In this document: positions 1 to 5,775 of the stretch, piece after piece
Layout of the letters: the number at the start of each line of letters is the position of its first letter
Numbering within the stretch: the stretch's first letter is position 1
Source of the DNA: Bifidobacterium breve
Lineage (GTDB): Bacteria; Actinomycetota; Actinomycetes; UBA12327
Direction of reading: 5' to 3'
Assembly: GCA_943332445.1 (NCBI GenBank)
Contig: CALQPL010000075.1
Span: forward strand, 1 to 6,079
Length of the DNA: 6,079 bases
Made by a program: the position numbers and the translations under genes
The notes under the pieces: generated by a model
What the model was told of the DNA's origin: nothing
The model's database searches: none
The model's input: the letters and a program-made list of their open reading frames with translations, nothing else

Positions 1-559
1 CTACCAAATTCACTCGAACACCTCGTGGACCAAGGTCGCGGGCCAAGTAGCGAGACGTTGACTCGAACGCGGCTTTCGCAACACCCATCCAGTCATACTT
101 GGGCCAGGCCACCGTGGCATCAAAGTCCAGGCCAACGACGCTGGCCTTTTCGCCAAAAAGTGGAAGGCAGGCCATGGTCAAAGATTTAAGGGAGAAGGCT
201 GAAATATGAATAGCGGTGGCAACGTCTTCCCATGCGGTATTGAGGAAGTTGCCACCTAGCGCGGCTTCTGGTGCAAATCCAATGGAGTGCAATACGCCAT
301 CGAGCTTGTCAATTCCCACTTCGCGCAACCGATCAGGAAGCGCAGCCAAGTCCTCTTCTGAGGTGACATCAAGTTCAACGACGGGTGCCGTGGATGGCAA
401 GCGCCCAGACGTGCGCTGCGTCAACCTGCTGGCGCGCCCAAACGAGGACAGGACGACGGTGGCGCCTTGCTCCTGGGCCAGCTTGGCCACATGGAACGCA
501 ATCGATGCGTCCGTGAGTACCCCGGTAACCAGGATGGTCTTGTTCTCTAGCAAACCCAC
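1..559 (-). CDS. fabI: Enoyl-[acyl-carrier-protein] reductase (NADH), InhA/FabI type, C-terminus cut by window edge
   Basis: This enzyme catalyses the last step of each FAS-II elongation cycle, reducing trans-2-enoyl-ACP with NADH in the cytoplasm. I translated it from a GTG at 559; 186 codons are visible, and the usual family length of about 255-270 residues implies that some 70 C-terminal residues lie beyond the edge. Visible marks are the divergent FabI-type nucleotide loop TGVLTDASIAFHVAK (residues 12-26), LDGVLHSIGF (86-95), and the catalytic Tyr155 and Lys162 in KYDWMGVAK. Phe146 lies eight residues before the intervening Tyr155, the spacing of mycobacterial InhA (Phe149/Tyr158/Lys165), not of E. 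coli FabI. The GTG is preceded by GAGAGGGA with a 6-nt gap, which fixes the start. It follows fabG by 44 nt on the same strand with no visible terminator, so the two are probably cotranscribed. The family call is firm; InhA-like chain-length preference is inference. Confidence 0.95.
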   Translation of the reverse strand, partial: MGLLENKTILVTGVLTDASIAFHVAKLAQEQGATVVLSSFGRASRLTQRTSGRLPSTAPVVELDVTSEEDLAALPDRLREVGIDKLDGVLHSIGFAPEAALGGNFLNTAWEDVATAIHISAFSLKSLTMACLPLFGEKASVVGLDFDATVAWPKYDWMGVAKAAFESTSRYLARDLGPRGVRVNLV

Positions 560-565
560 GTCAAT

Positions 566-573
566 TCCCTCTC
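566..573 (-). promoter_or_regulatory. Ribosome binding site of fabI
   Basis: On the minus strand GAGAGGGA lies 6 nt before the GTG at 559. It decides the fabI start, because there is no ATG nearby and the alignable InhA-like N-terminus begins at this GTG. Confidence 0.75.
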
Positions 574-603
574 ACTTATGCCGTTACCAACGAAATCTGT
601 GAA

Positions 604-1308
604 CTAGTGACCCATGCCTAATCCGCCATCGACGGGGATAACAGCTCCCGTGATGTAAGCGCCCGCATCCGAGGTCAGAAACAGCACGGTGTTGGCTACA
701 TCGTCCGTACTTCCATACCTGGCCAGAGGTACCTGCGCCAGAATCTGCACCTTACGGTCCTCACCCAGCTCTGCCGTCATGTCGGTGTCAATAAAACCCG
801 GTGCGACGACGTTGACCGTGATGGAACGTGAACCCAGTTCGCGCGCCAGTGACCGCGCCAACCCCACCATGCCGGCCTTTGAGGCTGCGTAGTTGGCTTG
901 CCCCGCCGATCCAGTCATCGCAACAACCGACGACATCAGCACGATACTTCCCTTGCGACTGCGCAACATGGCCTTCGACGCTGCGCGGATGACTCGGAAG
1001 GCGCCGGTCAGGTTGGCGTCAAGCACTGAGGTGAAGTCGTCATCAGTCATACGTATCAGCAGCGTGTCGCGCGTAATACCCGCGTTAGCAACCAAAACTT
1101 CGACGGCCCCTTGCTTTTCGGCAATTTCAGCGATAGCGGCGTCAACCGAACTGGCATCAGTTACATCGCATTTAACCGCAAGAAAGCCGGCCGGAGGTTC
1201 GCCAGATCGATAGGTGATGGCCACGTTGTCGCCCTGGGCAGCAAATGCTTGGGCAACGGCCAAGCCGATTCCCCGATTACCACCTGTCACTAAGACTGAT
1301 CTAGCCAC
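604..1308 (-). CDS. fabG: 3-oxoacyl-[acyl-carrier-protein] reductase, MabA/FabG1-like
   Basis: This NADPH-dependent short-chain dehydrogenase reduces 3-oxoacyl-ACP to 3-hydroxyacyl-ACP in FAS-II, in the cytoplasm. The protein has 234 residues from the GTG at 1308. Classical SDR features are all present: cofactor loop TGGNRGIG (8-15), CDVTD (47-51), NAG (75-77), Asn99, and the catalytic Ser127, Tyr140 and Lys144 in NYAASKAG. The C-terminus IPVDGGLGMGH closely resembles mycobacterial MabA, as do SVLVTGGNRGIG and NLTGAFRV. The reading frame stays open to a TTG at 1320, but that codon overlaps the Shine-Dalgarno sequence GGGAGG, so the GTG 4 nt after GGGAGG is the better start. The N-terminal extension of about 15 residues seen in MabA is absent. 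It is the first gene of the fabG-fabI operon and is transcribed divergently from tldD. Confidence 0.95.
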   Translation of the reverse strand: MARSVLVTGGNRGIGLAVAQAFAAQGDNVAITYRSGEPPAGFLAVKCDVTDASSVDAAIAEIAEKQGAVEVLVANAGITRDTLLIRMTDDDFTSVLDANLTGAFRVIRAASKAMLRSRKGSIVLMSSVVAMTGSAGQANYAASKAGMVGLARSLARELGSRSITVNVVAPGFIDTDMTAELGEDRKVQILAQVPLARYGSTDDVANTVLFLTSDAGAYITGAVIPVDGGLGMGH

Positions 1309-1312
1309 GAAA

Positions 1313-1318
1313 CCTCCC
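1313..1318 (-). promoter_or_regulatory. Ribosome binding site of fabG
   Basis: GGGAGG on the minus strand lies 4 nt before the GTG at 1308. This near-perfect Shine-Dalgarno sequence rules out the longer reading from TTG at 1320, which would place it inside the coding sequence. Confidence 0.8.
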
Positions 1319-1337
1319 AATTCAAGCCAGTGTCCTA

Positions 1338-1366
1338 ACGCTATCGGTGCTCCCGACTCGCACCAA
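1338..1366 (-). promoter_or_regulatory. Probable sigma-70-type promoter of the fabG-fabI operon
   Basis: On the minus strand TTGGTG (forward 1361-1366) and TAGCGT (forward 1338-1343, a TANNNT -10 box) are separated by exactly 17 bp. Transcription would begin near 1331, giving a 5' leader of about 20-25 nt that contains the GGGAGG ribosome binding site. The call rests on sequence and geometry only. Confidence 0.55.
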
Positions 1367-1467
1367 TGTGGCGCACCGCACTAGCGTGAGAATGCTGTAC
1401 GCCGGATTGCTGCGCATTGGGCATTGTGGCAACCAGGTGCAGTGCAGGAATTCATAGCAATCGGGAA

Positions 1468-1473
1468 AAGGGA
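1468..1473 (+). promoter_or_regulatory. Ribosome binding site of tldD
   Basis: AAGGGA sits 9 nt before the ATG at 1483. It supports this start over an in-frame TTG at 1417, which has no comparable site and would add 22 residues unlike the family N-terminus. Confidence 0.6.
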
Positions 1474-1482
1474 TCCACACCA

Positions 1483-2973
1483 ATGGCCGAGATTGACGCG
1501 AGCTTTCGCCAACTGCCGCTTGATGCCATCGCCGAAGCCGCCTTGGCCACTGGCTCGGCGTGCTCAGAGGTGTTAGTCCGAATCCATCAGACTCGAACCC
1601 ACTACCTCGCTATGCATGATGGCGAACTCGAAACCAGCCACGACATGAATGACTTGTCGATGTCAGTGCGTGTTCTCTTGAACGGGTCATGGGGTTTTGC
1701 CGGTTCACAAACTGTCACCACGGATTCGGCCGTGCGATTGACGCAAGAAGCCAGTGCCCTTGCCGCATTGAGTAAACCCTTGAGCATCATCGCCGAAGAC
1801 CCTGCCCCTGAACCTTCCTACGGTCGCGTCGAATGGGTTTCGGCCTACGACATTGACCCGTTCACGGTGAGCGCCGCAGACACCGTTGACTTGTTGCGTG
1901 CACGATCAGAGATGTTGCTATCCCACCCGAGTGTGACCCATGCTGATGCTGAAGTCACCAGTGTCAAAGAGACAACCTTCGTGGCCCACTCCAACGGTTC
2001 ACGGATCACTCAGCAGCGCGTACGCACCGGACCAGCCATGCGTGTCACCTCCATCAGCGATAAGGGTTTTGACACCGTGAAATCGCTGGCACCACCAGCG
2101 GCCCGAGGGTGGGAATACCTGGTCAACAGCGGTTGGGACTGGGATGGCGAACTGGCTGAACTGCCCGAACTCCTTGCAGAAAAGCACCTTGCGCCCACCG
2201 TTGAAGCCGGTCTGTACGACGTCGTTATTGATGCCACCAACCTGTGGCTGACCATCCACGAATCCATCGGCCACGCGACTGAGCTCGATCGCATCTTGGG
2301 TTACGAATCCAACTACGCCGGAACCTCGTTCGTCCCTGCCGATGGAGTGGGAAGTTTGAAGTACGGGTCCGCTCTGATGAATATTCGCGCAGATCGCACC
2401 GCACTTCATGGCCTAGCCACCACAGGTTGGGATGACGAAGCCGTGCAAGCGCAGGAGTGGGACATCGTCAAGTCGGGGATCTTGGATGGGTTCCAACTTG
2501 ATCGCGCCACAGCTACGCGCGGAGGGTTTTCCCGATCCAACGGTTGTGCTTACGCAGAGTCAGGCATCCTCTACCCCATCCAGCGCATGGCCAACGTCAA
2601 CCTGGTTCCCGACCCGCGCGGACCTGACCTCGAGGGGTTGCTATCGGAACTTGGCGATGGGCTCTACGTCGTGGGTGATAATTCGTGGTCCATCGATATG
2701 CAGCGCTACAACTTCCAGTTCACTGGACAGCGTTTTCACCGCATTAAGGACGGAAAGATTGCTGGCCAGGTCAAGGATGCGGCCTACCAAGGGCGTACCC
2801 CCGATTTTTGGGGCTCGATGAGTGCCGTGGGCAACGATTCCACCTACCGACTCATGGGGGCGTTGAACTGTGGCAAGGCCCAGCCAGGGCAGTCAGCTCC
2901 GGTCAGTCACGGCACACCAGCGGCGCTATTTCGTGACGTCAACATCTTGAACACCGTTCAGGAGGCGAAATGA
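1483..2973 (+). CDS. tldD: TldD metalloprotease subunit (peptidase family U62)
   Basis: TldD is the zinc-bearing half of the TldD/TldE heterodimeric protease. In E. coli that protease trims the leader of microcin B17 and degrades the CcdA antitoxin by threading unfolded peptides into an internal chamber. The protein is 496 residues from the ATG at 1483, close to the family's usual length of about 480. The signature HExxxH is present as His259-Glu260-Ser-Ile-Gly-His264, followed by ATELDRILGYESNYAGTSF. Cys463 in LNCGKAQPGQ matches the conserved C-terminal TCGK-type segment that supplies the third zinc ligand in the E. coli enzyme. The catalytic site therefore looks intact. No signal peptide or membrane segment is seen, so it is cytoplasmic. 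Its TGA overlaps the tldE start, implying translational coupling. The physiological substrate in Actinobacteria is unknown to me, and no candidate precursor peptide is visible nearby. Confidence 0.95.
   Translation: MAEIDASFRQLPLDAIAEAALATGSACSEVLVRIHQTRTHYLAMHDGELETSHDMNDLSMSVRVLLNGSWGFAGSQTVTTDSAVRLTQEASALAALSKPLSIIAEDPAPEPSYGRVEWVSAYDIDPFTVSAADTVDLLRARSEMLLSHPSVTHADAEVTSVKETTFVAHSNGSRITQQRVRTGPAMRVTSISDKGFDTVKSLAPPAARGWEYLVNSGWDWDGELAELPELLAEKHLAPTVEAGLYDVVIDATNLWLTIHESIGHATELDRILGYESNYAGTSFVPADGVGSLKYGSALMNIRADRTALHGLATTGWDDEAVQAQEWDIVKSGILDGFQLDRATATRGGFSRSNGCAYAESGILYPIQRMANVNLVPDPRGPDLEGLLSELGDGLYVVGDNSWSIDMQRYNFQFTGQRFHRIKDGKIAGQVKDAAYQGRTPDFWGSMSAVGNDSTYRLMGALNCGKAQPGQSAPVSHGTPAALFRDVNILNTVQEAK
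2961..2965 (+). promoter_or_regulatory. Ribosome binding site of tldE inside the tldD 3' end
   Basis: GGAGG lies 4 nt before the ATG at 2970, within the last codons of tldD. Together with the ATGA overlap it supports coupled translation of the two subunits. Confidence 0.75.
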
Positions 2974-4367
2974 ATCAGCATCCCTCGTCCTTAGTTGAGC
3001 AGGCTTTGGCTTGCGCCCATGAGGGGGCAGAGCTCATTGCCATTGCCGATCTTGAACAGCGTGGAAACCTCCGCTGGGCGCAAAACTCCCTGACCACGAA
3101 CGGCTTGACCCGCGCACTGTCCTTGACCCTCATTGCGCTCGTTCAAGAAACAGACGGCACCAAGACCGCCGCACAGACTTTTACCAATGTTGATACCGAT
3201 GACATGCAATCAATGGTCAATGTCCTGATCGAGCGTGCAAAGCATGGTGAGGTTTCGAGTGTCGACAGTGGCGTCGCTTTGGCGAGCGACCATGTTGATG
3301 CAACGTTTGACGAATTGGCTCCCGTTATGGACCCCGAGGTCTTCACGCCGTTGATTCAACCCTTGGCTCAGGCTCTGAATCGAGCACGTGCGGAGGGCTT
3401 GACGTGGTCCGGCTACGCAGAGGCCAACACCGATTCAACGTGGGTGGGAATGAGCTCGGGAGCTCGACGCGTCTACCACCAACGGGCGGCAAGTATTGAC
3501 ATCACCCAACGTGCAACGCGCACCGATGGTGTCCTGGTGTCCTCGTGGGCGGGGGCATCAGCCAATACCTTTGCTGAGCTGTCCATCCCAGACCTTGAAG
3601 ACACCGTGCGTCAGGCTCGCCAATGGTCCGAGGTGGACATTGACGTTGAGCCGGGACATTACGACGTGATCTTGACCGCGGAAGCCGTAGCCGATTTGGC
3701 TATTCCTGCGTTATGGGAAGCATCGGCACGGGACGCAGTTGAAGGAAGCTCGGCCTTTGCGCGACCGGGTGGCGGAACCAAACTCGGTCAGACAGTGATG
3801 TCCCCCAAAATCTCCATGACATCCGACCCTGACCACCCGGAGGTTTCCACAGCGCCGTTTGTTGTTGAACACGCCAGCGGACCGACGTCCTCTGTAGCGG
3901 ACAATGCTCAACCCCTACAAGCGACGCAATGGATTGAAAGCGGTGTCCTGCGCCACCTCATCGGCCCGCGCAGTTACCAAACCACCGTTGAGCAGACCCG
4001 TCCGGCCATCGACAACATCATCATTGATTCCCAGGGCTCGGGCACTCTCGCTGATTTGATCGCACGAACCGAGAATGGACTGTTGATCACCTGTCTGTGG
4101 TACATCCGAGATGTTGATCGACAAACCATGCTGCTCACTGGTCTCACACGCGACGGGGTCTATGTCGTCAAGGACGGCAAAGTGGTGGGAGCGGCATCAA
4201 ACTTCCGCTTCAACGTCTCGCCACTGGATGTATTTAGCAACATCGTCGACAGCACCGACAGCTCGCGCACTCAACCTCGTGAATGGGGTGAATACGTTCA
4301 GCGGGTTATTGCTCCCGCAGTGCGGACAACAGGATTCAATCTGTCGACTCGTTCAGATGCTCGCTAG
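2970..4367 (+). CDS. tldE: TldE/PmbA subunit of the TldD/TldE protease
   Basis: TldE (PmbA) is the non-catalytic partner that forms the heterodimer and substrate chamber with TldD. The protein has 465 residues, near the family norm of about 450. The region aligned with the TldD zinc site reads YDVILTAEAVADLAIPALWE (231-250) and has no HExxxH, as expected for TldE. The family C-terminal block is clear: CLWYIRDVDRQTMLLTGLTR (375-394), followed by DGVYVVKDGKVVGAASNFRF (395-414) and NVSPLDVF (415-422). The start is the ATG of the ATGA junction, preceded by GGAGG. The gene ends 7 nt from the stop codon of the convergent dodecin gene, leaving no room for an intergenic terminator. No signal peptide or membrane span is seen. 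The subunit identity is firm; which peptides the pair processes here cannot be read from the sequence. Confidence 0.94.
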   Translation: MNQHPSSLVEQALACAHEGAELIAIADLEQRGNLRWAQNSLTTNGLTRALSLTLIALVQETDGTKTAAQTFTNVDTDDMQSMVNVLIERAKHGEVSSVDSGVALASDHVDATFDELAPVMDPEVFTPLIQPLAQALNRARAEGLTWSGYAEANTDSTWVGMSSGARRVYHQRAASIDITQRATRTDGVLVSSWAGASANTFAELSIPDLEDTVRQARQWSEVDIDVEPGHYDVILTAEAVADLAIPALWEASARDAVEGSSAFARPGGGTKLGQTVMSPKISMTSDPDHPEVSTAPFVVEHASGPTSSVADNAQPLQATQWIESGVLRHLIGPRSYQTTVEQTRPAIDNIIIDSQGSGTLADLIARTENGLLITCLWYIRDVDRQTMLLTGLTRDGVYVVKDGKVVGAASNFRFNVSPLDVFSNIVDSTDSSRTQPREWGEYVQRVIAPAVRTTGFNLSTRSDAR

Positions 4368-4384
4368 CAACGAATCAGGCATCT
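4355..4384. repeat. Small inverted repeat across the tldE and dodecin stop codons
   Basis: AGATGC (4355-4360) and GCATCT (4379-4384) are exact reverse complements, and the 18-nt loop contains both stop codons. There is no T-run on either strand, so it is not a standard intrinsic terminator. A 6-bp stem may also be chance, or it might act as a weak bidirectional 3' end structure. Confidence 0.25.
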
Positions 4385-4587
4385 TCGAGGCGAAAGCCAA
4401 CCTTCATGGAAACCTGAAAGTGCTCAGCCTTGCCGTCAACGATCTGACCGCGTATCTCAGTGACCTCAAACCAGTCAAGGTGACGCAACGTCTGAGCCGC
4501 GCGACCAATCCCATTCTGAATGGCCGAATCAACACCCTCAGCGGATGTGCCAACGATTTCAGTGAGGCGGTAGGTCCGATTCGACAT
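4375..4587 (-). CDS. Dodecin, flavin-binding storage protein
   Basis: Dodecins are about 70-residue proteins that assemble into hollow dodecamers binding flavins (FMN or riboflavin-type ligands), and are thought to store or buffer flavin. This one has exactly 70 residues. It carries the family marks: YRLTEIVGTSAEGVDSAIQN (6-25), LDWFEVTEIRG (37-47) with the flavin-stacking Trp39, and FQVSMKVGFRLED (57-69). It closely resembles the M. tuberculosis dodecin as I recall it. The ATG at 4587 is preceded by GGGAGAAG, a good Shine-Dalgarno sequence with the core 5 nt away. It stands as a single minus-strand gene, convergent with tldE and divergent from the DUF3099 gene. Dodecins commonly occur as single genes, so I draw no functional link to TldD/TldE from position alone. 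Confidence 0.95.
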   Translation of the reverse strand: MSNRTYRLTEIVGTSAEGVDSAIQNGIGRAAQTLRHLDWFEVTEIRGQIVDGKAEHFQVSMKVGFRLEDA

Positions 4588-4592
4588 TTCTT

Positions 4593-4597
4593 CTCCC
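4593..4597 (-). promoter_or_regulatory. Ribosome binding site of the dodecin gene
   Basis: GGGAG on the minus strand (extended GGGAGAAG) lies 5 nt before the ATG at 4587, fixing the start that gives the standard 70-residue dodecin. Confidence 0.7.
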
Positions 4598-4619
4598 AGG
4601 GGTCAGGTGCATTTCGGTG

Positions 4620-4633
4620 TGAGTTCCAACTCA
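4620..4633. repeat. 14-bp dyad (possible operator) between dodecin and DUF3099
   Basis: TGAGTT and AACTCA are perfect reverse complements separated by CC. The dyad lies 33 bp upstream of the dodecin start and about 60 bp upstream of the DUF3099 start, in a divergent intergenic region, where a repressor could affect the dodecin promoter. I cannot match it to a known operator, and a dyad this short may be chance. Confidence 0.3.
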
Positions 4634-4680
4634 TTGTGCCTGAGATCGCTTGTGGGCGTGCCATCCACTGCAATTAGTCG

Positions 4681-4686
4681 TACCGT
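4681..4686 (+). promoter_or_regulatory. -10 element for a probable leaderless DUF3099 transcript
   Basis: TACCGT fits the actinobacterial TANNNT -10 consensus and ends exactly 6 nt before the ATG at 4693, so transcription would begin at or next to the A of the start codon. The only purine-rich stretch, GGGG at 4687-4690, is 2 nt from the ATG, too close for a Shine-Dalgarno sequence. No convincing -35 hexamer is seen. Confidence 0.5.
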
Positions 4687-4692
4687 GGGGTT

Positions 4693-5022
4693 ATGGCATC
4701 CGATCAGAGCACCGGTGACGAGGTCTACCGGATCAGTGGCGCAGGACGCTCACTCAGCGATGATGTCAGCGCCCGTACGCGTCGCTATTTGATTTCCATG
4801 GCCGTGCGGACCGCATGCTTTATCGGTTGCGTCGTTTCCTTCGTGGTGCTGAAGAACGTCATTTTGGGTTGGATTTTGTTTTCCGGAGCTCTGCTACTCC
4901 CCTATGTGGCGGTGGTGATTGCCAATGGCAAGCCTCAGCGCACCGCGCCCCTTCCCACCACAACCCTGCTGGATCCGCGGCAATCCTTGCCACCAAGTTC
5001 GGACCCAACTAACTCGGCCTAG
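4693..5022 (+). CDS. DUF3099 small membrane protein
   Basis: This is a 109-residue protein of unknown function, recognised as DUF3099 from the pattern VYRISGAGRSLSDDVSARTR (11-30) and the block LLLPYVAVVIANG (67-79), both typical of actinobacterial members. The layout is a short polar N-terminus ending in a basic patch (RTRR, 28-31), two predicted transmembrane helices at about 34-53 and 56-77 forming a tight hairpin, and a proline-rich polar tail (80-109). By the positive-inside rule both ends are probably cytoplasmic. It lies 9 nt upstream of the SURF1 gene on the same strand, which hints at a shared role in membrane or respiratory-chain assembly; that is inference from position. There is no usable Shine-Dalgarno sequence, but a TANNNT box sits 6 nt before the ATG. 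Confidence 0.85.
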   Translation: MASDQSTGDEVYRISGAGRSLSDDVSARTRRYLISMAVRTACFIGCVVSFVVLKNVILGWILFSGALLLPYVAVVIANGKPQRTAPLPTTTLLDPRQSLPPSSDPTNSA

Positions 5023-5025
5023 GCT
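5020..5025 (+). promoter_or_regulatory. -10 element for a probable leaderless SURF1 transcript, overlapping the DUF3099 stop codon
   Basis: TAGGCT begins with the TAG stop of the DUF3099 gene and ends exactly 6 nt before the GTG at 5032. It matches TANNNT. A weak -35-like TTCGGA lies 16 bp upstream (4998-5003). The SURF1 gene could therefore be expressed both by readthrough and from its own leaderless start. Confidence 0.5.
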
Positions 5026-5031
5026 GAGCAG

Positions 5032-5766
5032 GTGAAAGCACAGCCGGCGCGATGGATCGTGGTGACGGCATTTGCCCTCCTAGCATCTACGGCCTGCATC
5101 TTTCTCGCTCGATGGCAATTGAATCGACTACACGGGCGCAACGATGCAAACCGGATCATTACCTCCAACTATGACCAACCAGCTACCCCGCTCACTCGCA
5201 CTGTGCGCCCTGGTGAACCTCTCGATACTCGGACAACGTGGCGAGCCGTCACCGCCCAAGGAACCTATGACCAGTCGGACGAACTATTGGTGCGCAAGCG
5301 TTCGCTCAACGAGTCCACCGGCTACTGGGTACTCACGCCACTAGACACATCTTCGGGTCGCATCTGGGCAGTACGCGGCTGGATCAGGGCTGGCGCCGAT
5401 GCTCGCACGCCATCACCGTCACCAGCTCCACCCGCCGGTCGTGTCAGCGTCACCGGATATCTGCGTGGCCTTGAGCGCACCACAGACACCCAAGGTCTAC
5501 CGGATCGTCAAATCCAAACGATTAGTCCATCGGTGATCAACGGTTCGAGATCCACCCCGACCTATCAAGCCTGGCTACAAGTCGCCACCGAGGACCCTGC
5601 TCCCAAAACAACGCCCACCCGCCTGCCCAATCCCGATGTAAGTTCTGGACCGCACTTGGGCTATGTCGTGCAGTGGATCGCCTTTGCCCTGTTGATCTGG
5701 GTTGGTTGGTGGATCATCGTGCGACGAACAGATACCGAACTCACCGAAAATGGTTCATCACCCTAG
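5032..5766 (+). CDS. SURF1 family cytochrome oxidase assembly protein
   Basis: SURF1 proteins are membrane proteins that help build haem-copper (aa3-type) cytochrome c oxidase, probably at the step where haem a enters subunit I. The 244-residue protein has the typical SURF1 topology: an N-terminal transmembrane helix (about 8-27), a long extracytoplasmic domain, and a C-terminal transmembrane helix (about 210-230) followed by a basic RR cytoplasmic stop. Family marks are LARWQLNRL (25-33) just after the first helix, GYWVLTPLD (97-105), WAVRGWI (112-118), VTGYLRG (140-146) and LGYVVQWIAFALL (209-221). The length is usual for bacterial members. The start is the GTG at 5032; it lacks a good Shine-Dalgarno sequence but has TAGGCT 6 nt upstream. 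It sits 9 nt after the DUF3099 gene and 9 nt before a dehydrogenase gene. No oxidase structural genes are in view. Confidence 0.9.
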   Translation: MKAQPARWIVVTAFALLASTACIFLARWQLNRLHGRNDANRIITSNYDQPATPLTRTVRPGEPLDTRTTWRAVTAQGTYDQSDELLVRKRSLNESTGYWVLTPLDTSSGRIWAVRGWIRAGADARTPSPSPAPPAGRVSVTGYLRGLERTTDTQGLPDRQIQTISPSVINGSRSTPTYQAWLQVATEDPAPKTTPTRLPNPDVSSGPHLGYVVQWIAFALLIWVGWWIIVRRTDTELTENGSSP

Positions 5767-5769
5767 GCT
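5764..5769 (+). promoter_or_regulatory. -10 element for a probable leaderless SDR transcript, overlapping the SURF1 stop codon
   Basis: TAGGCT begins with the TAG stop of the SURF1 gene and ends exactly 6 nt before the ATG at 5776, the same geometry as at 5020-5034. The gap GTTGGC contains no Shine-Dalgarno sequence. No clear -35 element is seen. Confidence 0.5.
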
Positions 5770-5775
5770 GTTGGC

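Larger units (their letters stand above)
1309..1482. other. Divergent intergenic region between fabG and tldD
   Basis: These 174 bp separate the two divergent operons. The left part holds the fabG ribosome binding site and probable promoter; the right end holds the tldD ribosome binding site. A TAGCGT hexamer on the plus strand (1382-1387) mirrors the minus-strand one at 1338-1343, but I see no acceptable -35 element 16-18 bp upstream of it, so the tldD promoter stays unassigned. I see no RNA gene or convincing reading frame here. Confidence 0.5.

Noticed and set aside
216..602. Plus-strand open frame of 128 codons
   Set aside because: It is antisense to fabI, and its translation resembles no family and is rich in Ser, Thr and Arg, as expected of a shadow frame.
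1309..1320. TTG start for fabG at 1320
   Set aside because: The TTG overlaps the Shine-Dalgarno sequence GGGAGG that serves the GTG at 1308.
1417..1482. TTG-initiated 22-residue N-terminal extension of TldD
   Set aside because: It has no ribosome binding site and no family-like sequence; the ATG at 1483 has AAGGGA upstream and gives the usual TldD length.
1999..2409. Minus-strand open frame of 136 codons inside tldD
   Set aside because: It is antisense to the strongly conserved tldD, including the HExxxH region, and has no recognisable domain or upstream signals.
2432..2821. Plus-strand open frame of 129 codons within tldD
   Set aside because: It is an out-of-frame shadow of tldD with biased composition and no initiation signals.
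4111..4677. Plus-strand open frame of 188 codons overlapping the tldE end and all of dodecin
   Set aside because: It overlaps two confidently identified genes in other frames and has no ribosome binding site or domain, so it is not a separate gene.
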